From contig CAZVOA010000011.1 in assembly GCA_964628465.1 (NCBI GenBank), positions 24,687 through 88,686 on the forward strand: 64,000 nucleotides of DNA, written 5' to 3'. This document shows, piece by piece, positions 9,475 through 17,721 of this stretch. The notes below the pieces were generated by a model that searched no databases, was not told the origin of the DNA, and worked only from the letters and a program-made list of their open reading frames with translations. Source of the stretch: JAFGPS01 sp964628465. Lineage in GTDB: Bacteria > Planctomycetota > Phycisphaerae > Sedimentisphaerales > Anaerobacaceae. Positions within the stretch are counted from its first letter, which is position 1. Each line of letters begins with the position of its first letter. A program made the translations under genes and the position numbers.

Positions 9475-11148
9475 TTATGTTTTATATTTCCGTAATAATT
9501 CAAAATTGCTAATTCTAATCTCTGGTATATTATCATGGTTCTTTACTAACCGTCTTGAACCATCCACAGACAACAATATATGCTTTCCTCTTAAATTAAG
9601 ATCTTCGATTCCGACTGCCGCTAATTTTTTTCTTGTTAACTTCATGAGTTTCAAATACATTTTCTTGTCTAAAAATCCTTTTCTATAGGCAAGCAGAGCA
9701 TCAATTCCATGATAAGGACTTTCATCTTTTACAGCAAGCACTTCATCCGGGCCATTCCAATAGCCCCAGAAGATTATGTAATCATGATCTTGTTTCAGGA
9801 TTGGCATACCATCAGGCGTAGCCAGATGAACGTGAGTTTTGTATCTGTTATCATCATAGAGCGATTCGTCCATATCTGACCTGCTCGCCGCCATATATAT
9901 TGCCCGTGGATAAGTTGTCTGAACACCTTTCTTTTTAAGCTCGATAGCCAGAGCAACCTCTTCAAAAGGACTATTATATCCGTATTCCAGTATTTTGTTT
10001 TCCGATTCATTAAATGGATCCACATCAGGCAGCTCTCCGACCCTTGATACTTTCCATACAAGCTGTATATCATCTTTGGTTATTGTGCGATATACCTGGT
10101 CAAAGACGGACTGCTTGGTTCTCGGTGTCTCTCTCCATTTCTCTGGAAGGAAGTAGTCGAACAAAGTAGGGTCTTTTCCAACAACCCATAGAGCTCCGCC
10201 AGTTTCCTCGACTAATCCATATACATAGTCCACTCCCATTATCAGGACAGGTTTTAAGTTAGCAGGAAAATCACGGGAATCTCTCTCATCAAATCTATGT
10301 ACCTGTTTTTCAAGATATGCCTGGCGCTTTGTTTTTCTTACTTGTCTCTCTCTTTCGGGAGTTCTTTTAAGCAATTCAAAATCGACCATAGCGTACAAAA
10401 TCTGTCCATTTCGGTTTCTTGCCAGTTTCCCGTCTTTGTTCGGCCTTACAATAATATGGTGCGGCTTAGAATCACCTACTATAAAACCTTTCCGTTCAGC
10501 TTCCTGTTCAGATTGCAAAGTCAATTTGGCCATATCATTTTCACTTATATATTTTTGTTCGAATGCCTGGGCTGCATCTATACCTTTTACCCACTCATAG
10601 ATAACCGCATAGTTTCTAAAGATATCTAATTCTACGCCGCTGTGACTTGATATCATAGCCTCCATCTTATAAGTTTTGCGGCCAAGCCTCTCTAAATCGA
10701 TATGTGTTATTGGCACATAAATTGCCAGGGGTTTGTGAGTAATAATATGGCCTTCAGATTCATGACTCATATCGCGGAGTTCAGTGACTAATGAAAATTC
10801 TTCGAAGGGACTGTTGAATTCTACATTTAACTCTTTTAAGTCTATTGAACCTGGAATATCCTGTCCCATACGATTCCATTTTACCACAATATCTTTGCTT
10901 TTCCCTGCAACTTCTTTAGTTGTGACCTTATATACCGTGCTGGTGCCCCGGAGTCTCTTGGAATATTTCTGAAACCAGGCCTCATCTGTCCAAAAATTTT
11001 CGGGCAGCAAATTGTCAATGCAGGACATACCGTATTGAGTTACGTAAAGATCATCACCGCCCCGCAGTTTCAGATGTTGATAATCAACGCCAAATAGCCG
11101 TATCTTTGTGATGTCCTCGATTTGATTGGGAATAACTTCTTTATTCAA
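9475..11148 (-). CDS. Internally duplicated kinase-fold-like protein of unknown function
   Basis: This 557-aa protein consists of two homologous halves. Shared landmarks in order are GVDY; NLLPENFW and DYFLPEKW; TVYKVTTK and QVYRTITK; IVVKWNRMGQ and LVWKVSRVGE; NSPFEEFSLVTELR and NSPFEEVALAIELK; and a C-terminal pair HHIIVR...VDFELL and KHILLS...SNFELL. VVKWNR followed later by GDSKPHHIIVR and VDFELL resembles the Lys, catalytic loop and DFG of protein-kinase or aminoglycoside-phosphotransferase folds. The second half lacks the acidic residues (SNFELL), so it may be inactive. The start is TTG at 11148, after AGGA. The stop overlaps the next frame as TAATG. The kinase assignment is my inference. 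Confidence 0.6.
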   Translation of the reverse strand: MNKEVIPNQIEDITKIRLFGVDYQHLKLRGGDDLYVTQYGMSCIDNLLPENFWTDEAWFQKYSKRLRGTSTVYKVTTKEVAGKSKDIVVKWNRMGQDIPGSIDLKELNVEFNSPFEEFSLVTELRDMSHESEGHIITHKPLAIYVPITHIDLERLGRKTYKMEAMISSHSGVELDIFRNYAVIYEWVKGIDAAQAFEQKYISENDMAKLTLQSEQEAERKGFIVGDSKPHHIIVRPNKDGKLARNRNGQILYAMVDFELLKRTPERERQVRKTKRQAYLEKQVHRFDERDSRDFPANLKPVLIMGVDYVYGLVEETGGALWVVGKDPTLFDYFLPEKWRETPRTKQSVFDQVYRTITKDDIQLVWKVSRVGELPDVDPFNESENKILEYGYNSPFEEVALAIELKKKGVQTTYPRAIYMAASRSDMDESLYDDNRYKTHVHLATPDGMPILKQDHDYIIFWGYWNGPDEVLAVKDESPYHGIDALLAYRKGFLDKKMYLKLMKLTRKKLAAVGIEDLNLRGKHILLSVDGSRRLVKNHDNIPEIRISNFELLRKYKT

Positions 11149-11474
11149 GATTATTGTCCTATTAATAACATGTACCCTATAACTTTCTAATTACAACATC
11201 AATAATATTACTATATTCATCTTAAACAACCAAGAAATACTTTACCCGAAATATTTCGTAAACCAGGACTTATTGAATTTATGCATTCTTTATGTTTCCG
11301 GCGGTAATATTTAAATTCAGGATTAACGTGTAATTTTATAGTGCGGCATACTCAGATATGGATTAATTACAATGGATCAGAGATTTGAAATTCCAAATTC
11401 TTAATTGGGACGCTTTAATATATTTCGACGATTCTTCATTGACAAAATTCTTTGAATCATGTATTTTAAAATTC

Positions 11475-11684
11475 ATGCTGAAAGCGAATAGAATTACATT
11501 ATGCGGTGTTTACCATGTACTAAACCGTGCAAACCGGCGGCGGCAGATATTTCGTAAAGATGACGCCCATTATCTTACTGTTTTGCGTTACATAGAAGCA
11601 AATTCTTTGCGGGCGGGCATTGTTGAGAAAGCGGAACTATTGCAATGGTCAAGTTTTGCTATACGAAATGGAGAGGAATGGTAA
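11475..11684 (+). pseudogene. Internally deleted REP-associated (RAYT) transposase
   Basis: About 70 codons join two separated pieces of a Y1/HUH RAYT transposase. The N-terminal part (GVYHVLNRANRRRQIF) matches the start of the family, and LRYIEANSLRAGIVEKAE followed by QWSSF matches the C-terminal part. The middle, including the HUH metal site and usually the catalytic Tyr, is absent. The frame is open upstream to 11385, but that part has no family resemblance. RAYTs mobilise or maintain REP palindromes; this copy lies between family A repeats. Confidence 0.75.
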
Positions 11685-11727
11685 TAACCGCTTTTTATTA
11701 TTTTAGCTTTTTAGGAGATATGATAAC

Positions 11728-12933
11728 ATGAAAATATTGAAAAGGAAATTTACAGTTGTCATTTTGACTGTATGCATTATATTTTATCTGTCGTTTTGTG
11801 TTGGTCTTGCACAGGGAGCCATTCCAATATCAGTTGAAGTTAGCAGTCCTCAAAAAACTATTAGAATTGGTGAGCCTTTGTTTGTTATGTTAACATGTAG
11901 GTTTAAAGAGCAGCAAAAGGATTCAGATACAGTTGATGTTTATCCCTCATTTAGTCATCAATGTGACATATTAATTGAGTTTAAGGATGAAGATAAAAAA
12001 TGGATGAATACACTCTTGGCTGAGCATCCTGATGCAGATTTAAGTCTTATCCCTGGTAACGAAAAAAGCATTAAATGGTACCCGCTTCATTTGAAAGGTA
12101 AGATAACTGAATCATTGGAGGTACAAGATAAAGATGGTCTTGCATATGGAACATATTTTTTAGCTTTATATAATCCCTATAAAAAAGGGGTAATTTTTGA
12201 TAAGCTGGGCAAATATAAAATATCAGGTTTTTCATACGAATACGCTAACAACAAAGTTGTATCAAATACAATAGAGATAAATGTAACTTCTGAATCGTTG
12301 CCAAATGATTGCATTTTGCCTGATCCCAACTATTGCGATTTCCTTATGGGAAACAGAGATATTTTAAATAATAAGCAGGAATATAGTTCAAAAGTGTTCT
12401 CGTTTTTTGGAAATATTATTAAAAAATGTCCGGATACGATGCTCGCAAAAATGGCCGCGGCAAGATTGGGAATTGAGAACACAAAAATATTTGAAGATAA
12501 ATATTCTGAAAACGGCACATTCGTTGAGCAGTATAGAAAGGGAGAAATAAAGGATCCACTTATTGAGTCTGCCAAGAAATATCTTTTAATGGCATATGAG
12601 TTGCCTGACGAAGTCCCAATTCGAGAAACTGCCATATATAACCTTGCTACATTTGAACTATTCGATGGAAAAATAACAAAAGCATTTTCAATTTATGATG
12701 AGCTTGCGGCTAAATATCCACAAGGGGAATATGGCAAGAAGGCTTTGAGAGACAAAAAAGATTCACAGGAATTTATAGAGAAGCATCCTGATCTATTCAT
12801 TGCAGAGGCTACTCAACCTCAAGAGAAAAAACCACTTGGCGTTGCATTGCCAATAACAGGAGCGGCTGTTGCGGCCATTGTTATTGCCGGTCTTATTTTA
12901 TTCACAAGGAAAAAGAATCTTAACAAATCTTAA
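11728..12933 (+). CDS. Exported or membrane-anchored protein with TPR-like region, unknown function
   Basis: This 401-aa protein has an N-terminal signal segment (residues 9-30, ending AQGA) and a C-terminal membrane helix (GVALPITGAAVAAIVIAGLI) followed by RKKN, so most of it is probably outside the cytoplasm and anchored by its tail. The first ~180 residues look like a beta-sandwich. Residues ~210-350 are helical with a TPR-like pattern (AIYNLATFELFDGKITKAF, then IYDELAAKYPQGEYGKKA). The start is supported by TTAGGAG. The gene is AT-rich and follows the RAYT remnant. Confidence 0.7.
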   Translation: MKILKRKFTVVILTVCIIFYLSFCVGLAQGAIPISVEVSSPQKTIRIGEPLFVMLTCRFKEQQKDSDTVDVYPSFSHQCDILIEFKDEDKKWMNTLLAEHPDADLSLIPGNEKSIKWYPLHLKGKITESLEVQDKDGLAYGTYFLALYNPYKKGVIFDKLGKYKISGFSYEYANNKVVSNTIEINVTSESLPNDCILPDPNYCDFLMGNRDILNNKQEYSSKVFSFFGNIIKKCPDTMLAKMAAARLGIENTKIFEDKYSENGTFVEQYRKGEIKDPLIESAKKYLLMAYELPDEVPIRETAIYNLATFELFDGKITKAFSIYDELAAKYPQGEYGKKALRDKKDSQEFIEKHPDLFIAEATQPQEKKPLGVALPITGAAVAAIVIAGLILFTRKKNLNKS

Positions 12934-13004
12934 TGTTTGTTTTTCAATGTAAGCTCTTTATAAATTTTTGTGTTCATTTGTGATTATTGTATTGTAGTGT
13001 GAAA

Positions 13005-13033
13005 CTGGATTTCCGCCTGCGCGAGAATGACAA
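13005..13033. repeat. Palindromic repeat family E, copy 1 (fragment)
   Basis: CTGGATTTCCGCCTGCGCG followed by AGAATGACA is a degenerate copy of the common CTGGATTCC...GGAATGAC type. Better copies of the broad family are at 34490 and 41332. Confidence 0.6.
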
Positions 13034-13050
13034 AGTCGTAGTAATAAATA

Positions 13051-13082
13051 ATCAGTGCAAATCAGCGTCCATCAGTGGTTAA
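13051..13082. repeat. Repeat family F, copy 1
   Basis: ATCAGTGCAAATCAGCGTCC followed by ATCAGTGGTTAA shows the short periodic pattern of the 'ATCTGTG...ATCAGTGGTTAA' dispersed repeat known from many bacterial genomes. Related pieces occur near 35871 and 62375. Confidence 0.55.
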
Positions 13083-13231
13083 TAATAATTTGGTTGCGGA
13101 TATTATTTTTTCTGAGCTCTCTCCGAACTCGGTGGTGAAAATACACGAATTAGTGAATATGGGAAATTTCTGTTTTTTAAATCCTACAAAATTCTACGAT
13201 GTAAATTTTATAAATCCATGTTTGTTCGATA

Positions 13232-13282
13232 GTAGAGACGCACGGCTCCCCTTGGGATGGCCAGGCTCACGTGCGTCTCTAC
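13232..13282. repeat. Palindromic repeat family A, copy 3 (long form)
   Basis: The arms GTAGAGACGCACG (13232-13244) and its exact reverse complement (13270-13282) flank a 25-bp centre that itself can pair weakly (GGCTCCCCTTGGGATGGCC). It is intergenic. Confidence 0.88.
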
Positions 13283-13327
13283 TAATATTATTTGCCAAGA
13301 CAGTTTGTTATTATATAATATAATGAG

Positions 13328-13359
13328 AAGTACAGACGCACAGATGTGCGTCTGTACTT
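13328..13359. repeat. Palindromic repeat family A, copy 4 (compact hairpin)
   Basis: A 15-bp stem, AAGTACAGACGCACA against its reverse complement, surrounds only GA. It differs from the other copies by GTACAGAC in place of GTAGAGAC on both arms, a compensated change. T residues follow, so it could also terminate transcription before the beta-propeller gene. Confidence 0.85.
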
Positions 13360-13443
13360 TTTGTGAAATATCTGAGGAATCGGATGAAAGAAAAAAGACT
13401 TCTCATAATAATATTGCTATTAGCTTTTTCGAGAGGTAATAAC

Positions 13444-14556
13444 GTGAAAAAACAAAGCAATGCAAGAGCTATCCAGTATAAAGCTGCTCTAAATTCCGCC
13501 CTGCTTTTATTAATATATTTTCTTAATATAACAACTATTTCCGCTCAGACTTCGAGAAGGAATTCACCCCTCAGGAAAATTCCATCACCATCTTCGGAAA
13601 TTGATTTATCGAAAATACCTTTCAAATTTGTATATGAGAGTTACCGAAATACCGGAGGTAAGGAAAACTGGGAAATAATCATGAACGACGTCAACGACTC
13701 AAATCAGGTCAATCTAACCAAAACTCCTGATTTGGACGAAATGTATCCCCATGTCTCTCCCGATGGAACAAAGATATGTTTTGTAATCGATGAAGGTACG
13801 ACAAGAAGAAATAAAGTCCGAAGTGTCTATTTCATGAATATTGATGGAACCGGCAGAGTTGAAGTGGCAAGAAATGCCCGGCAGCCATGCTGGAGTCCTG
13901 ATGGTAAAAAAATAGCATTTTTAAGAGGCGAATACGAAACATATAATCAAAGTGAATACGCGACAGCCGGTCTGGTTATTTACGATTTGGAAACACGAAC
14001 ATATCGGTCTCATCCGAATCAGTTTCTTAATCATATATACGCTATTTGCTGGTCACCAGACGGCAACTGGTTTCTTGGAGTAGTCAAGGGCAACTCAGAA
14101 TACAGCGACGCAATCCTTGCCATCGAAGCGAATGGCCCTGGAGTTTTTAACCTTGAAGTCTGGGGTGTTAAAGGATGCAGGCCTGACTTCAGCAAAGACG
14201 GCAGACACATCACCTGGGGAGAAACCGACTGGGATTTGTGTGTCGGAGATTTTAATGTTGGGCCGCAGGGACCTATTGTCAATAATATCCGAAAAATTGT
14301 AAATTGCGCTCAAAATTCAAAAGTATATCACGTTGATTTTTCGCCGGATAACAGGTTTATAATATTCAGCTACGGTCCATCAAGAGGCGGCCAGCAGGTA
14401 GGCGGATTAGCCAAAGGCTGGGATATTTGTATCTCTGACCTGTCTGGAAAATGGTATAAAATAACGAATGACGGCCTGCATAACAAAGAACCAGACTGGA
14501 TTCCTGTTGTGCTTGAGGATAAGAAAGAAAAAAAGTCTGACTCCGAAAAGCCATAG
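13444..14556 (+). CDS. Exported TolB-like (PD40) beta-propeller protein, copy 1
   Basis: From the GTG at 13444 (GAGAGG 7 nt upstream) the product is 370 aa with a signal peptide ending TISAQ. An alternative start is the ATG at 13384 after GAGGA. The mature part contains WD40-like/PD40 repeats: MYPHVSPDGTKICFV, ARQPCWSPDGKKIAFL, YAICWSPDGNWFLGV, KGCRPDFSKDGRHITW, VDFSPDNRFIIFS. It ends HNKEPDWIPV. Such propellers usually serve as binding scaffolds. It is a close paralogue of the next gene, sharing among others QVNLTKTPDLDEMY. Confidence 0.82.
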   Translation: MKKQSNARAIQYKAALNSALLLLIYFLNITTISAQTSRRNSPLRKIPSPSSEIDLSKIPFKFVYESYRNTGGKENWEIIMNDVNDSNQVNLTKTPDLDEMYPHVSPDGTKICFVIDEGTTRRNKVRSVYFMNIDGTGRVEVARNARQPCWSPDGKKIAFLRGEYETYNQSEYATAGLVIYDLETRTYRSHPNQFLNHIYAICWSPDGNWFLGVVKGNSEYSDAILAIEANGPGVFNLEVWGVKGCRPDFSKDGRHITWGETDWDLCVGDFNVGPQGPIVNNIRKIVNCAQNSKVYHVDFSPDNRFIIFSYGPSRGGQQVGGLAKGWDICISDLSGKWYKITNDGLHNKEPDWIPVVLEDKKEKKSDSEKP

Positions 14557-14573
14557 TATCAGGAAACGTGTCG

Positions 14574-14669
14574 AAAGTGAACTAAAGTAAAAAGTGAACT
14601 AAAGTTATATTTGAATATTTTCTTTTTTATAACTTTATACTTTAGCTCACTTTTTACTTTAGTCACTTT
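14574..14669. repeat. Long inverted repeat between the two propeller paralogues
   Basis: Roughly 40-bp arms face each other, separated by about 20 bp of AT-rich sequence. The left arm contains AAGTGAACTAAAGT twice in tandem, and the right arm carries the complement with a few bulges. It could end transcription of the first paralogue, but it is much longer than a normal terminator. Confidence 0.75.
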
Positions 14670-14766
14670 GTTATACTTGACTTTCCGAACAATTTAATCC
14701 AAAATATAGTTATTAGTTCTTTACAATTATGAAGTTATGTTAAATTAGGGTGATAGAAAGAAATTT

Positions 14767-15858
14767 ATGAAAAATATTATTCTTTGTGTTACAGCATTGT
14801 TAAGCTTATTTTCAACAACTAATCTGTTCGCGGACCAGCTATTGCCTCCTGATGCGAATATTCCGCTCTGGCCGTCCGATGTCAATGCAATCAATACCAG
14901 TGAAATACCTTTCAAGATTATTCATGAGAGTTATCTTCAGACTCAGGGAAGAAACAACTGGGAACTTTTTATCATGAACGCTGACGGCTCAAACCAGGTA
15001 AACCTTACTAAAACTCCAGATCTTGATGAAATGTACGCTCATGTCTCACCGGACGGAACCAGGATTTGCTTCGTGGTCGATAGAGGCTCGAACAGAAGAA
15101 ACAGAGTCAGAAGCGTTTACTATATGAACATCGATGGAACCGGAAGAGTTGAAGTCGCAAATAATGCCCGCCAGCCATGCTGGAGTCCCGATAGTAAATC
15201 AATCGCCTACCTTAAAGGTGAATATGACAGTTATAGCACGAGAGAATACGCGACTTCAGAGCTTTTTATTTATAACATAGATACGAAGGAGCACAAACCT
15301 CATCCGAATAAAAACCTGCATCATATATACGCAATCTGCTGGGCACCAAACGGAAAATGGTTTCTTGGCGTAACCCAGGGACATATGGATTACAGCGATA
15401 CAATATTAGCATTTGAAGCAGACGGAACAGCCGTTCATGACCTTGAGCAATTCGGAGTTTTTGGATGCAGGCCTGATCTGCGTTATGACGGCAAAAAAAT
15501 GACATGGGGCGCTACTGACTGGGATTTGTGTATAGCTGATATTGATCTCGATTCCAATACTCCGAAGGTTGAAAATGTCCAAAAAATCGTCAAATGTCCT
15601 CATGAGTATAAAATCTATCATGTTGACTGGTCACCAGATGGAAAGAATATTGCATTCAGTTACGGCTCTTTCGATGGCGGCCAGCAAGTCGGTGGTTTCG
15701 CTGCTGGATGGAATATTTGTGTTACGGATTTGTCCGGAAAATGGGTACAGGTGACAACAGATGGAAATCACAATAAAGAGCCTGACTGGATACCAATTGC
15801 AGCAAAAAAAGATACACCAAAAGAATCAAATGATGATATCGTAAAGTTAATGAATTGA
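14767..15858 (+). CDS. Exported TolB-like (PD40) beta-propeller protein, copy 2
   Basis: This 363-aa paralogue of the upstream gene has a shorter signal peptide (ending LFADQ). The propeller motifs align along the full mature length: MYAHVSPDGTRICFVVDRGS, NARQPCWSPDSKSIAYL, YAICWAPNGKWFLGV, GCRPDLRYDGKKMTWG, VDWSPDGKNIAFSYGS, HNKEPDWIPI. The pair clearly arose by tandem duplication. It ends 7 bp before the SUMF1-HDAC fusion gene, so it is likely in the same transcript. Confidence 0.85.
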   Translation: MKNIILCVTALLSLFSTTNLFADQLLPPDANIPLWPSDVNAINTSEIPFKIIHESYLQTQGRNNWELFIMNADGSNQVNLTKTPDLDEMYAHVSPDGTRICFVVDRGSNRRNRVRSVYYMNIDGTGRVEVANNARQPCWSPDSKSIAYLKGEYDSYSTREYATSELFIYNIDTKEHKPHPNKNLHHIYAICWAPNGKWFLGVTQGHMDYSDTILAFEADGTAVHDLEQFGVFGCRPDLRYDGKKMTWGATDWDLCIADIDLDSNTPKVENVQKIVKCPHEYKIYHVDWSPDGKNIAFSYGSFDGGQQVGGFAAGWNICVTDLSGKWVQVTTDGNHNKEPDWIPIAAKKDTPKESNDDIVKLMN

Positions 15859-15865
15859 GAATCAA

Positions 15866-17710
15866 ATGATAAAACAATTAACTGTAAAAAAAGAAAACCT
15901 GTTACTCCTGATTGGAGCAATGCTTGTTTTTTCCGGCTGCCGCAAAGTTACTGAACCGGTGAATATGCCTGAGGTTATTATAACAAAATCAGGCGTTGAA
16001 ATGGTTGTAATCCCGGAAGGCTGGTTTCAGATGGGAAGCAGCAAAGGCCAGAAAGACGAATCTCCTGTTCATAAAGTCTGGATTAATTCTTTCATGATGG
16101 ACAAATATGAAGTCCCTCAGAAAGAGTTCCGCAAACATCAGATTTCCGACCCATCTCACTTCAAAGATCCCAACGCTCCTTTAAATCAAATGAACTGGTC
16201 TGACGCGGCTATGTATTGTAACGACAGGTCATATGCTGAAGGTCTCGAAGAATGTTACGATGAAAAAACATGGGACTGCAATTTTCTCGCAAACGGCTAC
16301 AGACTCCCCACCGAAGCTGAATGGGAATACGCCTGCCGCGCAGGGACTAAAACAGAATACAGTTTTGGAAATAACAAAAGTCAACTGGATTCTTTCGCAT
16401 GGTATGAAGGCAACTCCTTACAAAAAGCACATCTTATTGGACAAAAGAAACCTAATCCATGGGGACTTTATGATATGCACGGCAATGTTTCTGAATGGTG
16501 CAACGACTGGTATTCAGCCGATTATTACAAAAGAAGTCCCGAACGTGACCCAAAAGGCCCTGCGAAAGGAAAAGAAAGAGTAATAAGAAGCGGCTCATGG
16601 AGTTCAAATGCTCAAAGCTTACGTTCTGCATATCGAGCGAGTGACCCATCTCTTAATGATACTTGTTTAGCGAGCGACACCATAGGATTCAGATGCGTAA
16701 GAAAAGTTCCGCTTCAAAAGGAGTCTAACGCAAAGGAACGGAATATTGCGAGTACAAATGAGCCGAATGAACAAGCCCGAACAGGATTTTTTTTTGACGA
16801 TATTTTTCTCGAACACAAAACTACTCTCGACCACCCTGAAAAACCTCAAAGACTCACTGCGATAAATGATAACCTGAAAGAAAAGAATCTATATTCGCAA
16901 CTCGTACAAGTACCTATTGTGCCGGTCGAAATGAATTATTTACTAAAAGTTCATACGAAAGAATATATCGACCATGTAAAACAGGTATGCCAGACAGGCT
17001 CAGGTTATCTTGATTCAGATACTCCTGTATCGGAAAAATCTTACGAAGCCGCTCTTATGGCCGCCGGTGCCGTGACATATGCTATCGATGCTGTCATGGA
17101 AGGTAAAATAGAAAACGCTTTTTGCGCAGTACGTCCGCCGGGCCATCATGCGGAAAAAGACAAAGCAATGGGATTTTGCATATTTAATAATATAGCAGTT
17201 GGCGCAAGATATATTCAGGATAAATACAACCTCAGAAAAATCCTTATAGTTGACTGGGATGTTCATCATGGAAACGGGACACAACACAGTTTCTACGATG
17301 ATTCTGAGATTTTATTTTTCAGCGTTCATCAATCTCCTTTTTATCCCGGCACAGGAAGTGAATCCGAAAAAGGCGAAGGCAAGGGTTTAAATCTTACGAT
17401 GAATTTCCCATTACCAGCAGGTTCGACTGATGGTGATTATATTGAGATTTTTGAAAACAAGCTCAAACCCGCCGCCCTTTCTTTCAAGCCGGACTTTGTA
17501 CTTATTTCGGCTGGCTTTGACTCACATAAAAACGACCTTCTCGGAGGAATGAAAGTAACAGAACAGGGATTTGCACAGATGACACAAATCGTAAAAGACA
17601 TTGCTCAGAAATGCTGCAATTCGAGATTGGTTTCCATCCTTGAAGGCGGTTACAACTTACAGGCGCTCGCCAGTTCTGTTGAATCACACATTCGAGTATT
17701 AATGGAATAG
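15866..17710 (+). CDS. Lipoprotein fusing a SUMF1/FGE-type domain to a histone-deacetylase-like domain
   Basis: This continuous 614-aa frame begins with a lipoprotein signal (VFSGC, Cys25). Residues ~42-280 form a formylglycine-generating-enzyme-type domain: MVVIPEGWFQMGS, YRLPTEAEWEYACRAG, GLYDMHGNVSEWCNDWY, GFRCVR. The Cys pair of true FGEs is missing (RSGSWSSNAQ), so sulfatase activation is unlikely. Residues ~305-614 form a class II HDAC/acetylpolyamine-amidohydrolase-like domain with RPPGHHAE (423-430), DWDVHHGNGT (463-472), SAGFDSH and EGGYNL. The Zn ligands D465, H467 and D552 and the catalytic Tyr596 are all present. If exported whole, the deacetylase works outside the cytoplasm. Downstream is an MBOAT O-acetyltransferase pair. 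Confidence 0.85.
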   Translation: MIKQLTVKKENLLLLIGAMLVFSGCRKVTEPVNMPEVIITKSGVEMVVIPEGWFQMGSSKGQKDESPVHKVWINSFMMDKYEVPQKEFRKHQISDPSHFKDPNAPLNQMNWSDAAMYCNDRSYAEGLEECYDEKTWDCNFLANGYRLPTEAEWEYACRAGTKTEYSFGNNKSQLDSFAWYEGNSLQKAHLIGQKKPNPWGLYDMHGNVSEWCNDWYSADYYKRSPERDPKGPAKGKERVIRSGSWSSNAQSLRSAYRASDPSLNDTCLASDTIGFRCVRKVPLQKESNAKERNIASTNEPNEQARTGFFFDDIFLEHKTTLDHPEKPQRLTAINDNLKEKNLYSQLVQVPIVPVEMNYLLKVHTKEYIDHVKQVCQTGSGYLDSDTPVSEKSYEAALMAAGAVTYAIDAVMEGKIENAFCAVRPPGHHAEKDKAMGFCIFNNIAVGARYIQDKYNLRKILIVDWDVHHGNGTQHSFYDDSEILFFSVHQSPFYPGTGSESEKGEGKGLNLTMNFPLPAGSTDGDYIEIFENKLKPAALSFKPDFVLISAGFDSHKNDLLGGMKVTEQGFAQMTQIVKDIAQKCCNSRLVSILEGGYNLQALASSVESHIRVLME

Positions 17711-17721
17711 AAGGCCACTGA

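Larger units (their letters stand above)
12934..13443. other. Gene-free repeat cluster
   Basis: This 510-bp stretch holds four interspersed repeats in a row: a family E fragment (13005), a family F fragment (13051), a family A element (13232) and a compact family A hairpin (13328). Open frames across it run through repeats and show no family resemblance. Confidence 0.7.

Noticed and set aside
13075..13439. Open frames upstream of the first propeller gene
   Set aside because: They pass through family A repeats and overlap the propeller gene start region. No protein-like sequence.
15866..17710. SUMF1 domain as a genuine sulfatase-activating enzyme
   Set aside because: The cysteines needed for formylglycine formation are replaced (RSGSWSSNAQ) and no sulfatase gene is in the window.
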